Shown one piece after another: positions 19,401-29,000 of a stretch of 64,000 nt of DNA. A program made the position numbers and the translations under genes. The stretch spans positions 1,488,001 through 1,552,000 of the forward strand of contig OX337237.1 in NCBI GenBank assembly GCA_946965045.2. The letters are read 5' to 3'. Source of the stretch: Epithemia pelagica. Lineage: Eukaryota > Bacillariophyta > Bacillariophyceae > Surirellales > Surirellaceae. The notes under the pieces are model-generated. The model saw nothing but the letters and a program-made list of their open reading frames with translations, was not told the DNA's origin and ran no database searches. Within the stretch, counting starts at the first letter, position 1. The number at the start of each line of letters is the position of its first letter.

Positions 19401-19887
19401 AATCCCACTGAATCTCTGTGAAGCCCCAGAAAACGCCAACATTAATGGGAAAATCCAAGATCCTCGAAAAACATCAATGCTACCTCAACTTGTACGATTT
19501 CTAATCATTGATGATGTCGAGATGAATAGGAAAATGCTGGGACGTCGCATACAAAGAAGTATTGCTCCAAATTGCACAATCGAAGAGGCAATCAATGGTG
19601 AGGAAGCCCTCACCATATGTGGAGACAGGAAATTTGACGCTATCATTGTCGATCAATACATGGAGGAGGCAGGGGGTGTTATGGTTGGTACAGATGTCGT
19701 ATTCGCTATGAGGAGAATGCGGGTGGACTCAATCATCATCGGTTGTTCAGGAAATGATTTGAATAGGGAGTTCATTGAAGCGGGAGCTGACTGGGTCTGG
19801 CAGAAGCCTCTTCCAACCAATGAAACCATAATATCTCATCTTCGGGCGCTTCTCAAATCTCTTAACGACCGTAGGCGAGAAGAGTGA
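16438..19887 (+). CDS. Hybrid histidine kinase with five PAS domains and a receiver
   Basis: A single-exon protein of 1149 residues with no membrane segment, so a soluble sensor. Order: disordered Ser/Thr/Asn N-terminus (1-115); PAS domains starting near 128, 258, 393, 517 and 642, the last three sharing NAPIFGxDxxGxVNEWN; HisKA with phospho-acceptor His in AHELRNPLG near 784; HATPase with N box QQILTNVVTNAIKYT near 885, G1 DTGPGIP near 925, F box FQRFV and G2 GTGLGLAIS; receiver from about 1018 with the acidic pair in LIIDDVE, phospho-acceptor Asp in IIVDQYM near 1071, Ser in GCSGND and Lys in WQKPL. All residues for autophosphorylation and phosphotransfer are present, so it should be active. 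The ligand or cofactor of the PAS domains cannot be told; no LOV-type GxNCRFLQ motif is seen. Confidence 0.95.
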   Translation: MSHQPLAQREQRTANNHTSQSVADSRPRRCTVTGPRHPIPTSNNNLPPSTAPTPTASGEKNEHLPIPNMSSNSNRHCNLDNGTTKHSTRQTEEQRTNNRKWPLMANVPPPASHHHERTPPSSLALSGLGVPVVAVDREHCIIEWNHKLQDLTGYDLDQVKGLAIESLCLENCHESLSNVWNEGFQRPSECTMVLQSSGGTLLCFTARTVPHSLDRTDGDSAEAVVFLLETNPQVLKGFSLSSSSSKKWEETASLARRVGLPMVAFDHTGCIRVWNRPAADCFGYDASEARGENIYEYKLLDSGRQHTFKEIVEKRCSCRVLRSSGLQQLEVHTKSGQTKTVLANLITLDDESVSSEPSFGTLVVTVETLESTVAVDNRTGAGMPLELGDLLNTLNAPIFGLDSHGKVNEWNEKMGEITGYGREEVIHSPFLETVIPQEKREKVRDMLQSVAAGVPLSNLDIMIQTKSDERRTLQVNVSPVRDSDGVGFVVLAQDVTEAFLQEKAVRAMARELRLLIDSANAPIFGIDCMGDVNEWNQKMAELTGYSQDEAMGRHLVTTFIDERVQDSAQHVLDKALTGKGTSHFEMEIRTISNNVRHFLVNVNTRRDADNVVVGAVLLAQDVTEAVHRDRAVAAMALELRQLIDTANAPIFGIDIDGNVNEWNKCSQGITGFSKEEAFDEPLVEKFIAPSMRQKVHEILDAALHGNETSNYELEFVSKSGEPRFLLVNATTRRDPEFNIVGVVGVAQDVTEHKKHAAELRKMQLLQAKQEASVETERNMTAYFAHELRNPLGAIDSALNAMPEELPEAAKSLVDGMQLCSRFMSSIMNNLLDVRKMEEGKMKLSNSPLSLTGLLRRVHTMLLPSVKTGVEFEYASFTEGNDWVMGDEHRIQQILTNVVTNAIKYTLKGLVRLSISWSKQAVKFECTDTGPGIPKSEQKKLFQRFVQRGGAPGTGLGLAISKHLVTLMSGEIAFISDPSVQPGTTCIVRIPLNLCEAPENANINGKIQDPRKTSMLPQLVRFLIIDDVEMNRKMLGRRIQRSIAPNCTIEEAINGEEALTICGDRKFDAIIVDQYMEEAGGVMVGTDVVFAMRRMRVDSIIIGCSGNDLNREFIEAGADWVWQKPLPTNETIISHLRALLKSLNDRRREE

Positions 19888-20738
19888 GAGGACAGATGAG
19901 TTCCTTCGGTGAAGGAAAGGCACGACACGGAGGGCAATTCTGAGTCCTCAGGATGGAGCGAATATCGCTCTCCTGGATAGTCTTGACGGCTGTGTGATCG
20001 ACATATCCGATAAAATGCTCGAACATATCGCGATGAAGTTGTTGTCGGAAGGAAATCGCTACCTGGAAGGTATGTGACGTTGGAACAGCCAATTGGCTGT
20101 CGTTTTCAACGATTAAGAGCGGCATCAAGACAACCTACACCCTTCACGAGAACTTCAAGCAACCCGCGTACATCCTTGCATCATCAAGCATGTTATTTCC
20201 TGGTGCTGATTGATTTTGTGTTCTCATGTGCAGACGCAAAAACAAACGTTGCTGGTCGATCCACTTGGGCCTCCACCCATCCTCTGATGGTGAAGGCCTC
20301 TACGACGTCAGGAGAAACCACAGGGCTACCAAAGACGACCTGATGCTTGAGATCTGCAATCAGCAGCATCTCTCCAATGGCGCATTGGCCCGCACCTATC
20401 TTCGAAGACAACGGAAGAGCTTTTGGAGGGTGCACTCGATGATTATCTTTACTTCTCAAAGATTTGGTCCCTTCCGGTAAACTTCGAGCAATGTGGAACA
20501 GCTCAAAGATTTCTGTGCGTCGCCCCTAGGATTCGTGGCAATGGCTCTCTAATAATTATATATGTACACTGTTGGCAACGTGCTGCTACATAGACACGGT
20601 GTTGCCCTGCGCCTCTTCTGCGAGTGACTCTAATACAGCAATTATGAGAAGGAAGCGAACGGTTTCGCTCAGCAGCAGCAGCAGCAGCACCAAAATGCGA
20701 GCTCCGAAGGAAGAATTGCAACCGCGGCGCACGAGTCC
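19888..20738. other. Intergenic stretch with two unresolved minus-strand ORFs
   Basis: Minus-strand frames at about 20193-20459 (GAGQCAIGEMLLIADLKHQV...) and 19862-20128 (HRDMFEHFIGYVDHTAVK...) have protein-like composition but different phases and no convincing ATG or GT-AG pair joining them; a TAG limits the possible acceptor to just before 20106. Together they may be a decayed or two-exon gene. A (CAG)6 run lies near 20670-20690. Confidence 0.25.
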
Positions 20739-22682
20739 TCAAAAGCCGACTTGGAGCACTGCTGCGACAAGTTCTCTCTTCTTTGAACTTTGTAAGTGGA
20801 CAAGTTCCATTCCACCTCTTTTTCTGCTTATCACGTTTATCAATTGGATGAGTTGAGTTTTCGTGAAGGATTCAAGAACTTTAGCATAAGTTGTGTAAAC
20901 AATCGCGACACTCTCGGCTTTGGAACACAACGACAAGTTACCAGGTCCTGTCATTGTAGGATCCAAAACAGTAGCCAATAGGCCCAATTCTTGCATTGTT
21001 AGTTTGCAATAGCTTTCGGGGTACCGATCAGTACTGTTGCTGTGAATCAAATTATTTGAGGCACTCCTGCGTTTCCTGAGCTTTGGAGTCATTCGCCCCT
21101 TTCCGGATGGTTGAAAAGTCGCATGGAATTGTATTATAGTCTCAAAGAGTGAGACGTTTTGAGACGGACAACGCCAATCGAGAGAATTAGGACTACCCAA
21201 GCCTTCCGATATTGGTGAGCTTGGCGCCGACATAGACTCAACTGATGGACACCGTTGAAGCTCAGGATGCGCGTCCAAAACTGATGAAATCCGCTTGCGG
21301 GATTGCCAATACATAATGATCGCACCCACAAGGACCATTCCCACGACCAGTTCGGCCATGATTTCTTCATTTCCAGACGTGTTGAAGATAACAACCCAGT
21401 TTCTCACTTCTGTTGAAGATGTTACTACCGAATGAGTGTTGGTGACACCAGGACTGCCACCAGTTTCAACAACAAGTGCACTTTCTTCCATGGCTTCGTC
21501 GGAAGTGTTTGGATTGAGAAATCCATGATTGCCCTCAAAAACTATCTCCCAGAAAGGAATCCAGTCGAAGCCCAATTGTTGATCAACGTTTACGGTTTCT
21601 GGTTGTGTATTGGTGACATTTCGTAATTGTTGTGACTCGGACAAGGAATTGGGAAAGGATTCAACAGCGGACCCCAATAATCCGTATTCAACTTCGTCTG
21701 ACCCCACATGGTCCTCTGTTGTCGACAGGGTCTCGCTCTCTGTGTTGAAGTAGCATTCACCAGTCGTCCCCCAAACTGGTTCTTGAGCGTCGTCTGGTTC
21801 TTGTTCATTTTCTGTAGCATTGAGTGGTTCCACAAACTCGATTTCAGAGTTTTGGGGGAGGCTACCAGCACTATTCGGAGGAAAAGTCGATGAATTTTCG
21901 GACCAAGCGTCGTCCCTACACTGGCCACTATCATTGTCCTGGCCATCGAGCTCACGCGGTTCTTGTTCATTTTCTGTAGCATTGAGTGGTTCCATAAACT
22001 CAATTTCAGAGTTTTGGTGCAGGCGACCAGCACTATTCGGAAAAGTCAATGAGTCTTCCGACCTCGCGTCTTCCCTACACTGGCCACTATCATTGTCTTG
22101 GTCATCGTCCTCGCCAAGGGAAATGTCGTTTGGGTCTACAGGTGAATCGGGACCACTTTCAATCCCCATGGCTGGGAAACTGCGCGGCTCCGTGTGCCTT
22201 AACAGACCTGGCGTGATTCCTCCAAAAATCAACAGAGCCACGACAAGTGAGCTCACGAAAGAGAAGCCGACGACTCCATAGCTGAAGGAAACTCGGCCAC
22301 CATGTGCCATCGACGAGGCCGCCCTGCCAGTGCAACGCATGGAATCATAGAATGTGGTTTGCGTTTGCGGGGCATGAGATAAGTTGTACTGTTCTTGGTT
22401 TTCGCTTTCCGTGGTCTGGTACCGGTCGTTGAATGTAGAGATGCGAGGAGTCAGTTCGAGCGATAAGGTTTCGTCCACTAGCATGTCATCGCGGTTCGCC
22501 AAGTCATGAGCATCATTATGAATCGCTTTGCAAATATCATCCAAGCCCTGAGACTTTAAAGTTGCTTTAGTCTTTTCCAATTCTCCTGAGTCGACCTCGC
22601 GGCTATCTGCAGCCTCCTGGCGAGGACTTGCCTCGCGAGGTCGAGGAACGTTGGAAGCACTGACCGTATCCTGGGAATTCAT
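20739..22682 (-). CDS. Two-TM protein of unknown function, paralogue B
   Basis: 647 residues from ATG 22682 (another ATG lies directly before it at 22685; the frame upstream begins only with the less likely leader to 22805). Architecture copies paralogue A: acidic N-terminus, hydrophobic segment (VGFSFVSSLVVALLIFGG), a shared LGFDWIPFWEI motif, a second hydrophobic segment (LVVGMVLVGAIIMYW) followed by SRKR, and the conserved C-terminal domain with FHATFQPSGKGRMT, RYPESYCKLTMQEL and final KKRELVAAVLQVGF. The acidic part between the TM segments contains two copies of a 53-residue repeat. Same orientation as paralogue A, with the histidine kinase between them. Function unknown. Confidence 0.75.
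   Translation of the reverse strand: MNSQDTVSASNVPRPREASPRQEAADSREVDSGELEKTKATLKSQGLDDICKAIHNDAHDLANRDDMLVDETLSLELTPRISTFNDRYQTTESENQEQYNLSHAPQTQTTFYDSMRCTGRAASSMAHGGRVSFSYGVVGFSFVSSLVVALLIFGGITPGLLRHTEPRSFPAMGIESGPDSPVDPNDISLGEDDDQDNDSGQCREDARSEDSLTFPNSAGRLHQNSEIEFMEPLNATENEQEPRELDGQDNDSGQCRDDAWSENSSTFPPNSAGSLPQNSEIEFVEPLNATENEQEPDDAQEPVWGTTGECYFNTESETLSTTEDHVGSDEVEYGLLGSAVESFPNSLSESQQLRNVTNTQPETVNVDQQLGFDWIPFWEIVFEGNHGFLNPNTSDEAMEESALVVETGGSPGVTNTHSVVTSSTEVRNWVVIFNTSGNEEIMAELVVGMVLVGAIIMYWQSRKRISSVLDAHPELQRCPSVESMSAPSSPISEGLGSPNSLDWRCPSQNVSLFETIIQFHATFQPSGKGRMTPKLRKRRSASNNLIHSNSTDRYPESYCKLTMQELGLLATVLDPTMTGPGNLSLCSKAESVAIVYTTYAKVLESFTKTQLIQLINVISRKRGGMELVHLQSSKKRELVAAVLQVGF
21789..22097 (-). 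repeat. Two tandem 159-bp coding repeats in paralogue B
   Basis: The units begin at 22097 and 21938 on the minus strand (period 159 bp, 53 codons). Each encodes DNDSGQCR(E/D)DA...NSEIEF(M/V)EPLNATENEQEP. The repeat keeps frame and is absent from paralogue A. Confidence 0.85.
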
Positions 22683-23073
22683 CATTCTGGTTGACCGCAA
22701 AGTAGAGAAGATGGGAATGGAGAAAATCGACGAATGGGATCTTTGGCTGAGATAAGCAAATCGATGAAGTTGGACCACTGACTTTGGATAGGTTTGCTGA
22801 CTCAAAACCGGATGTTCTCACGGTGCTCTTCCTGATTCTTCTTTCTAACTAAACTGCTCTTGGCCCCTGATTCTAATTCCTTGTTCTCTTGGACTTCGAG
22901 CTCTCAAGTTTTGTTGTGAGTTTTGAGCACTTGGCGAAACGTGTAACGTGTGCCTCTCCACAACAGTCTCCAGTCGTGGTGTCCTGTAAAAGAGCGAGTC
23001 GTTCTTCACGCGGATGCGTTAGGGGCAATATTCGCGTACCGCGCAGGTGTGGGGCGCGGGGCATGCAACCTCA

Positions 23074-23124
<51 letters not shown>

Positions 23125-23649
23125 GTAGACAGTCCACAACTTCATTTGCGTGAGGCCGACCATGGTGAAATCATCCACGACAAACAACCCGCGCAAGGCA
23201 TTGGTTTGCCAATAGATCATTGTGTTATGGCGCTCCAACAGGTATACGAGTATTTCTGTGTCTTCTTCGTTTAAATGACCGAGCTGTTTCTTTGCCATGC
23301 CGAATCAGTAAGGTGAATCCTTGCGACTACTAGAGAGCATGAGGGTAGATGCGGTAAGTGATCCAACAGAGCCAACGGAGGAGAAGTTTTCGCATTCTGA
23401 GATACAATCTGAATCCATGAATTACGAATATGGTTTACAATACTCGTACTCGTAATGGTGTTTGTCGGGGTGGTGTGCCATTACCATCATCGTTACTCCT
23501 AGGTAGTATTTTTTGGTTTCACAAAAGGCCCTTCCCATTTTCATGCACGCGCGCCACTCCGGCTCCCACCACTGAAGGCATCTTTATCTTTCATCCTTCC
23601 TCTCACTTTTTTTCCTTTTTGCTGTCACAGATTGATTACAAAACCGACA
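22683..23649. other. Intergenic region between divergent genes
   Basis: Promoter side of both paralogue B (-) and the four-exon gene (+). Contains the ACAG microsatellite and no ORF I trust. Confidence 0.4.
23074..23125. repeat. (ACAG)13 microsatellite
   Basis: Thirteen perfect tetranucleotide units, 52 bp, followed by a degenerate TAGACAG. Likely polymorphic in length. Confidence 0.95.
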
Positions 23650-26337
23650 ATGTCACGCCGTCAACAAACCAAGCGTCAACAGCCATGTCCTCGGCAGGAG
23701 GGAAATGCTAGCTGTCCCTCTCCGCTGCGCAAGGCCACTCGTCGCAGCGGTCGTGGGCTCAAAGATCCACCCCTTACAGTATCAGAGAAAGGTCTTCCTC
23801 ACCCAGAGTCTTCCAAGAAAACGGAGTAAGTGCTGTTGTGGTGTTTGATTATCCTTCTTCTTGCAAATCCTAGTCTCATGCATTGGCATTGGATGCTCTC
23901 TCAGGAACAATGAAAAAGAGACCAAGCCTATGGAAAAGAACGATCAGCGTGGGTCGAAAAGAGGGTCTCATACCAAAGATTCGCTTTCCTTGACTGCACA
24001 TGCGCTGGTCACCGGCAAGCGCATGGTTTCTTCGGATTCCGGTGAACTTGGGATATTGAGATGGACGAGTTACTCGCGGAGCAACGACGGAACTGAGACC
24101 ATGCCACTGGAAGAGACAGTAGAGACTGGATCGGAAGAAATTTCTCTTCCCAAATTGAGTAGCGACGATATATCATTGATCGCATCTGCGTTGGTTGCGC
24201 GCAAGCAGATTATCATGTCAGATAATGGTCAAGTTTTGGTTTCGAAAGTTTCCACTAATCCCACAATGGAAGGGAAGTCGCTTTATGACCTTTCGGCCTG
24301 GGCGGCTGTCTCACAGGTTGTGCGGGAAGAGGCGTTTCGATCAATAACACCGAACTACGACAAAGACAAAATTTGTGCCTTTGAGAGGTTCATGCATGTC
24401 GCTCAGAAAAACAAGAAATTCCACAGTCTTATCGAGGCAATACCGGATCCTGACAATGGCGAAGGTTCTAAAGTTCTGGTACTTCGGCTGTTCCTTCTTC
24501 TTCGTGGAACCGAAACTCTTCCCAAACTTGATATGCTCAACTCCTTGATGGTCGAATACATCATGAACCTGCGGACTGAAGGCCATCAAGTTGTCACAGA
24601 GGACCTGGAGAATCCCAAATACATCTACGAGCACGAGACGACTCTGAGGAGTGTGCATCACGTTTTCGACATCTTACATGCCGATGGCGTTTCGCTGGAC
24701 GCATCGGATTCTTTAAAGGGAGGACTTGGCTCCTACTTTGACTACCTCAAGGCTATTCGGAACGACAAGCCTATGGGCCGTCCACCAGCTGGCTGTCCTG
24801 TCTCTGTTCTTGTCGACGATGAAGAGGCCACGAACTTTCGCGCTGAGCCACCACTACGACCATTCGAGACCGGACAGTACGAAGACCTTCTGATGATGAC
24901 CTTTTATAAGGTTTGTCGTGAGACTTCCTTCAGCAGCCAGGAAGTGAGTATTTGTTGATATGAGTGTTTAGTTGCTTACTCTTTCTTACCTGCTTCTTTT
25001 GTCCAGCTTCGTTTAGTGTGTGTGAGTGATATTCAGCTTGTTGATTGTTTGAAGGAGACGTCTGATAGTCTTGATGGGTTACCGGCAATTATACTTCCGG
25101 ATAATGCCGACAAAGAAATCTCAAAGAACAATAATGTATCAAACGTGATTGTCGAGAAGAAAGAAGAGGAATGGAGCACATACAAGCTTCTTCGTCATTA
25201 CATGGATGTAGCCCTCTCACCAGGATGGACGGGTCTTTTATTCCTTCGTGCGGCCCCACAACATATTTTGCAATCCCGTCTCAAAGGCTCAAATCATCTT
25301 GGCTGGACTGAAATGACCGAATGCTGTTCGAAGAATACTGAATCCCCCATGGTCAAACAATGTTGTGGCCGCTTAGGACTCGATTTTCCCAGCGAAAATA
25401 TCAAAAGGCTTGTGCTTCGATGCGACTTTTCGACCTCAGGATCGGTCACTGGTGAGTCCTTTTTTACGGAGACACAGAAAAGCTCATCGGATGATAGCAA
25501 AACTGGTACCTCGAACATTGTAAACGAGGAGGTAATGAACAATACAATAAGAGCCGCCATGGCTTGTTGGTACCACCCGCCACAAAGTCCAGCTCGTAAG
25601 TTATTTCATGGTTGTTTGTGATTCATGTGACTTGATTGTTTCATTGACCTTTTGATTTGCTCGCAGATACAAGCCGGGAACTATCCTCACGGCACATCCA
25701 GAACAGCATTGCGACCTCTCCCTCTTGCCATCGTCAGCACCGGACTACGAAACAGTCTCGAAAGAAGAATCGGCCTCCTATGAATTCGCGAAAAACATTG
25801 CACAAGGACAAGCGGTCTACAATGAATTCTAAAACCCCTTCACAGAATGATAATCGGCCTCCCGTAAGCTCGAAAGGAAAGTCTGAAAAGGACAAGAATC
25901 GTTCTCCTGTGTCACACAAGGAGAATCGGCCTCCTGCACACTCGACCGAGCAAAATCCACACTCGCTTCCTTCCCAACCGTTGTACTCAGTTGGTCCAAG
26001 TCAAGTCTCTACCGGTCCGTACGTCCCAGTAATGGAGCATCCCTCGTATCCAAGCTACTATCCTCGGGCTTCCCGTGAGCTTCAACAGGCCACCTACTTT
26101 CCGGACAGTTCACGTCTTCACACCTACCCTGTCATTCCCGGGAACGGCAATTGGCAACAACCTTTTCCAGCTACCCCTTACTACCACGGCTTCGTGCATT
26201 CGCAGTCAGGACAAGTTCATGGTGGTTTTCAGTCGGGTCCAGTCTATCCTGGACTCCATGGGGGTGGTTCCATCTACAGCTATGGGTACAATGTCGGATA
26301 TGACCACAATCTCTATCATTCTTACTACCATAATTGA
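23650..26337 (+). CDS. Four-exon protein of unknown function with Tyr/Gly/Pro-rich tail
   Basis: Exons 23650-23825, 23905-24943, 25007-25595 and 25667-26337; all introns (79, 63 and 71 bp) are GT-AG and the joined frame is 824 residues with no stop. Exon 1 is basic (SRRQQTKRQQ... LRKATRRSGRGLK), suggesting a nuclear or nucleic-acid-binding start. A degenerate internal pair (LTAHALVTGKRMVSSDSGEL and IASALVARKQIIMSDNGQV) lies at about 100 and 165. The centre (about 185-640) looks globular with no family I recognise. After it comes a Lys/Arg-rich stretch with four NRPP or NRSP units, then ~120 residues rich in Tyr, Gly, Pro, His and Ser that look disordered and prion-like. Such tails are common in RNA-binding and condensate proteins, but no RNA-binding domain is visible. 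Confidence 0.7.
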
Positions 26338-26566
26338 TGGCAAGAGGTGGCTTGTTGAAGGTTGGCATATTTTCAATTCTGGTTGCATTGCTTCCCAACC
26401 TCATAAGAACCAGGGGTGGTTTGTTTGAAGTTCATCAACGGGAGGCTTGAACTCCGTCTAGCGCAATGACAATCACATATGTTCGTACACCAAACACTTT
26501 GAAGGGAGCAACGTCTAAAACAAAACAAGTTGATAGATTGAACAAAGCTGTCAATAAAAAAGTGAA

Positions 26567-28648
26567 TTATCTATGTCCATGGTATCCGCAGCGCTTTGAA
26601 TTCTCCATTGCTCCACAAAGCATGTTTTGAATGTCGATTTCGCCTCTCGGCATGTCAATCATTCGGAAGAACTCGCCATACGAACCAAGCGTCTCAATTT
26701 TCTTCGTTTCGCTCTGGAAGCGGTTCAGCATCTCCTGGGTCGGACGACCACCGAGAGAATTGTACATCGATCGAACGAGAAGCAAATTTGGATGCTGCGA
26801 CGACGATTCATAAGCCGCCACAACCTCGGACGGTACGGCTTCTCGCGCCCAAGGAAGAACATTGAGAGCAAATCGAATTTGAAAAGCTGTCAATTTCAAA
26901 CCGGTGGAGCTTGCTCGCCAGCTCTTGACAGCTCGATCCGAAAGATGATGGCGCTCCGAGTCCTTGACCGTATCAAGACTCCGATCGGCGCGGGAAATCC
27001 AACGAGCTCCCCTTGTCAAGAGTTCTCCTATAAAGGGCTCTTTGATTTCTTCCCAACCATAAGTCGAAAGCAATATCTGAGGAAGAAATCGACCAAAATC
27101 AGGACATTTGGCCTTATGCCGCATTCTAGGATAGCGTGAAAAGCTGCGGACACGAGTATTTGCCGAGGACAACAATTCCGCATTCCCGCCAAGCTGGGGA
27201 CTGATTGGCTTTTTCTTGTGACGGCGAACAACCATTGCCCAACTTTCCTTTTCGTTTGCATCGTCTCGCTTCAGCTTGGGTAGATCTGGTGATGAAGTCG
27301 CTGCCGCTACGGCAGCTTTTACCATTTGGTTGCCATCCACTACCGGATCAGGTACCCCCGTCGCAAGCAGGAGAATGTGGTGCGGAGAACAGAATCCTTT
27401 CAAAACCTTCTCGCTCGCATGAGTGCCTCCTTTCATCATTAGAACGGCCATGCTCTTCCATAACTCGCCAACCACGAATAGGAGACGGTCCTCTTTAGTT
27501 TTCTCAGTTTCATGTTCCGGCCCCCCTTGCAGTATCTTATCCACGCAGGCTGGAAGAACACGGTTGGCCCTTTGCCAATGCTGCTCGTTTATCGCTAAGG
27601 GAAAGAAATGAGTAATCTTGGCTCCCAATGCGCTTTTACGGATACCACCCTTGAAGAAAATATCAAGAGAGATTGGTGACAGGTCAGTGGTGATTGACAC
27701 GATGCTTCCATTTGGGCGGCGTTCAACAAAGACTCCAAACCCCAAAACAACCTGATTGGAATGGTCAAAGGTGACTCCACTGATGGAGCAACGAAAATCT
27801 TCCACAGCCTCTGTGTGGAGGCGAGTTGACGATTGACCAGCAATCGATACAAGTTCATCTGCCTTTGCCTTCATCACCGCCACTCTGTTTTCGAACGATG
27901 TCGTATTGCTGGGGATAAATACAGTTCTCTTCGTCATTGTTGACGAAGTGATTGTTGTTACAGCATACGAAGACTTGTACTCTGAGGGTTTTGGCTTGCG
28001 GGGTGGAGGTACAGGCTTTTTCTCGGAAGCCGTCAAGTCTTGGTACATGGCCAAGGCACAAACTTGCTGTTCGGTCGAGTTTGTGTCGGCCCCAGTGGTC
28101 TTGGCGGCAAACCAGCTCTCCTCGGGCGGCCACAACTTTCCTTCTTTCGGATTATGACCACACCGAAAGCACGGGGTCGTTCGAGCGCTATTCATGGCCG
28201 CTTTGACAATGCATTCTGGAAGTTTCCACCCCGGCGTAGCATCCTCATCCACCGTCAAAAACACGTATACGCTTTCCAAAAGCGATCGAATGGTCCTGGA
28301 TGGATTCCAAAATACTGTTTCTGCTTCACCTTCAAAATGAGACTCAAAGGCCTTTAACAGACTGAAGCAAATCGTCTCTCCAAACACGTGAGAGTGCTCG
28401 AATGTCGTGAGAAGGTTCAAGCTAGGAGTGCTGTTGGGGAAGTCCCTGGGAAGATGAAGGATGAAATGTACCACCATCCCCGGATAAGACGCATGGTCTT
28501 CTGGAAAATAAAAGTTGCCATGCCATTCAAATATGTTGTCCTCAAGCGGGGATGCATTTACCCCCTCGAGAGGATTTCTCATCAATTCATCGTACTGCCA
28601 AAGCAAACATTTTACAGGAAATGAAGTTGATGGAGAATATACACCCAT
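26567..28648 (-). CDS. E2-like (UBC-fold) protein with large unknown C-terminal region
   Basis: 693 residues. Residues ~12-140 fit a ubiquitin-conjugating fold: NIFEWHGNFYFPED, SYPGMVVHFILHLPRDFPNSTP, then HVFGETICFSLL with a Cys at about 94 in the catalytic position, and VFWNPSRTIRSLLESV as the C-terminal helices. The usual HPN triplet before the Cys reads HSH, so the conserved Asn is missing. A CFRCGH segment at 160-165 may start a zinc site. Residues ~250-693 hold at least one further globular region (LGFGVFVERRPNG... and WAMVVRRHKKKP... to the end) that I do not recognise. It could be an active E2, an E2 variant or a scaffold. The gene is convergent with the four-exon gene, 229 bp apart. 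Confidence 0.7.
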   Translation of the reverse strand: MGVYSPSTSFPVKCLLWQYDELMRNPLEGVNASPLEDNIFEWHGNFYFPEDHASYPGMVVHFILHLPRDFPNSTPSLNLLTTFEHSHVFGETICFSLLKAFESHFEGEAETVFWNPSRTIRSLLESVYVFLTVDEDATPGWKLPECIVKAAMNSARTTPCFRCGHNPKEGKLWPPEESWFAAKTTGADTNSTEQQVCALAMYQDLTASEKKPVPPPRKPKPSEYKSSYAVTTITSSTMTKRTVFIPSNTTSFENRVAVMKAKADELVSIAGQSSTRLHTEAVEDFRCSISGVTFDHSNQVVLGFGVFVERRPNGSIVSITTDLSPISLDIFFKGGIRKSALGAKITHFFPLAINEQHWQRANRVLPACVDKILQGGPEHETEKTKEDRLLFVVGELWKSMAVLMMKGGTHASEKVLKGFCSPHHILLLATGVPDPVVDGNQMVKAAVAAATSSPDLPKLKRDDANEKESWAMVVRRHKKKPISPQLGGNAELLSSANTRVRSFSRYPRMRHKAKCPDFGRFLPQILLSTYGWEEIKEPFIGELLTRGARWISRADRSLDTVKDSERHHLSDRAVKSWRASSTGLKLTAFQIRFALNVLPWAREAVPSEVVAAYESSSQHPNLLLVRSMYNSLGGRPTQEMLNRFQSETKKIETLGSYGEFFRMIDMPRGEIDIQNMLCGAMENSKRCGYHGHR

Positions 28649-28820
28649 TTAAACAAGTAGAAGAGAGTAGTGGATTTCAGAACTGGACAGACTCGAGAAT
28701 TGTGAGAGCAAAAGATGCGATAGAACTTGGCATCAGAAAAAGAAACGTGGTGTTGCGTGTTCGAAAAATGCAAACCCACACATCTGACACGTTTGAGTGA
28801 AGAGTGCCCTTCTTCCGGTT

Positions 28821-28901
28821 GATGGATAAAGATCTCTGTCGCGCTAGCATCTTCTCAGGCTCGATGGATAAAGATCTCTGTCGCGCTAGTATCTTCTCAG
28901 G
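28821..28901. repeat. 42-bp-period tandem duplication
   Basis: GATGGATAAAGATCTCTGTC and the following 19 bases occur at 28821-28859 and again at 28863-28901 with one C/T difference. It is upstream of the E2-like gene (-). Confidence 0.9.
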
Positions 28902-29000
28902 AAGACAGTACAACCGCATACTCCCGAAACATGCAAACGACAGCGGTGCAGGTTTGGATCAGATCTTTTGGGTCGGCTGGTAATTCCCGGCGAGGTCATG

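Noticed and set aside
23074-23125. ACAG array as a CRISPR-like repeat
   Set aside because: Tetranucleotide microsatellite without spacers.
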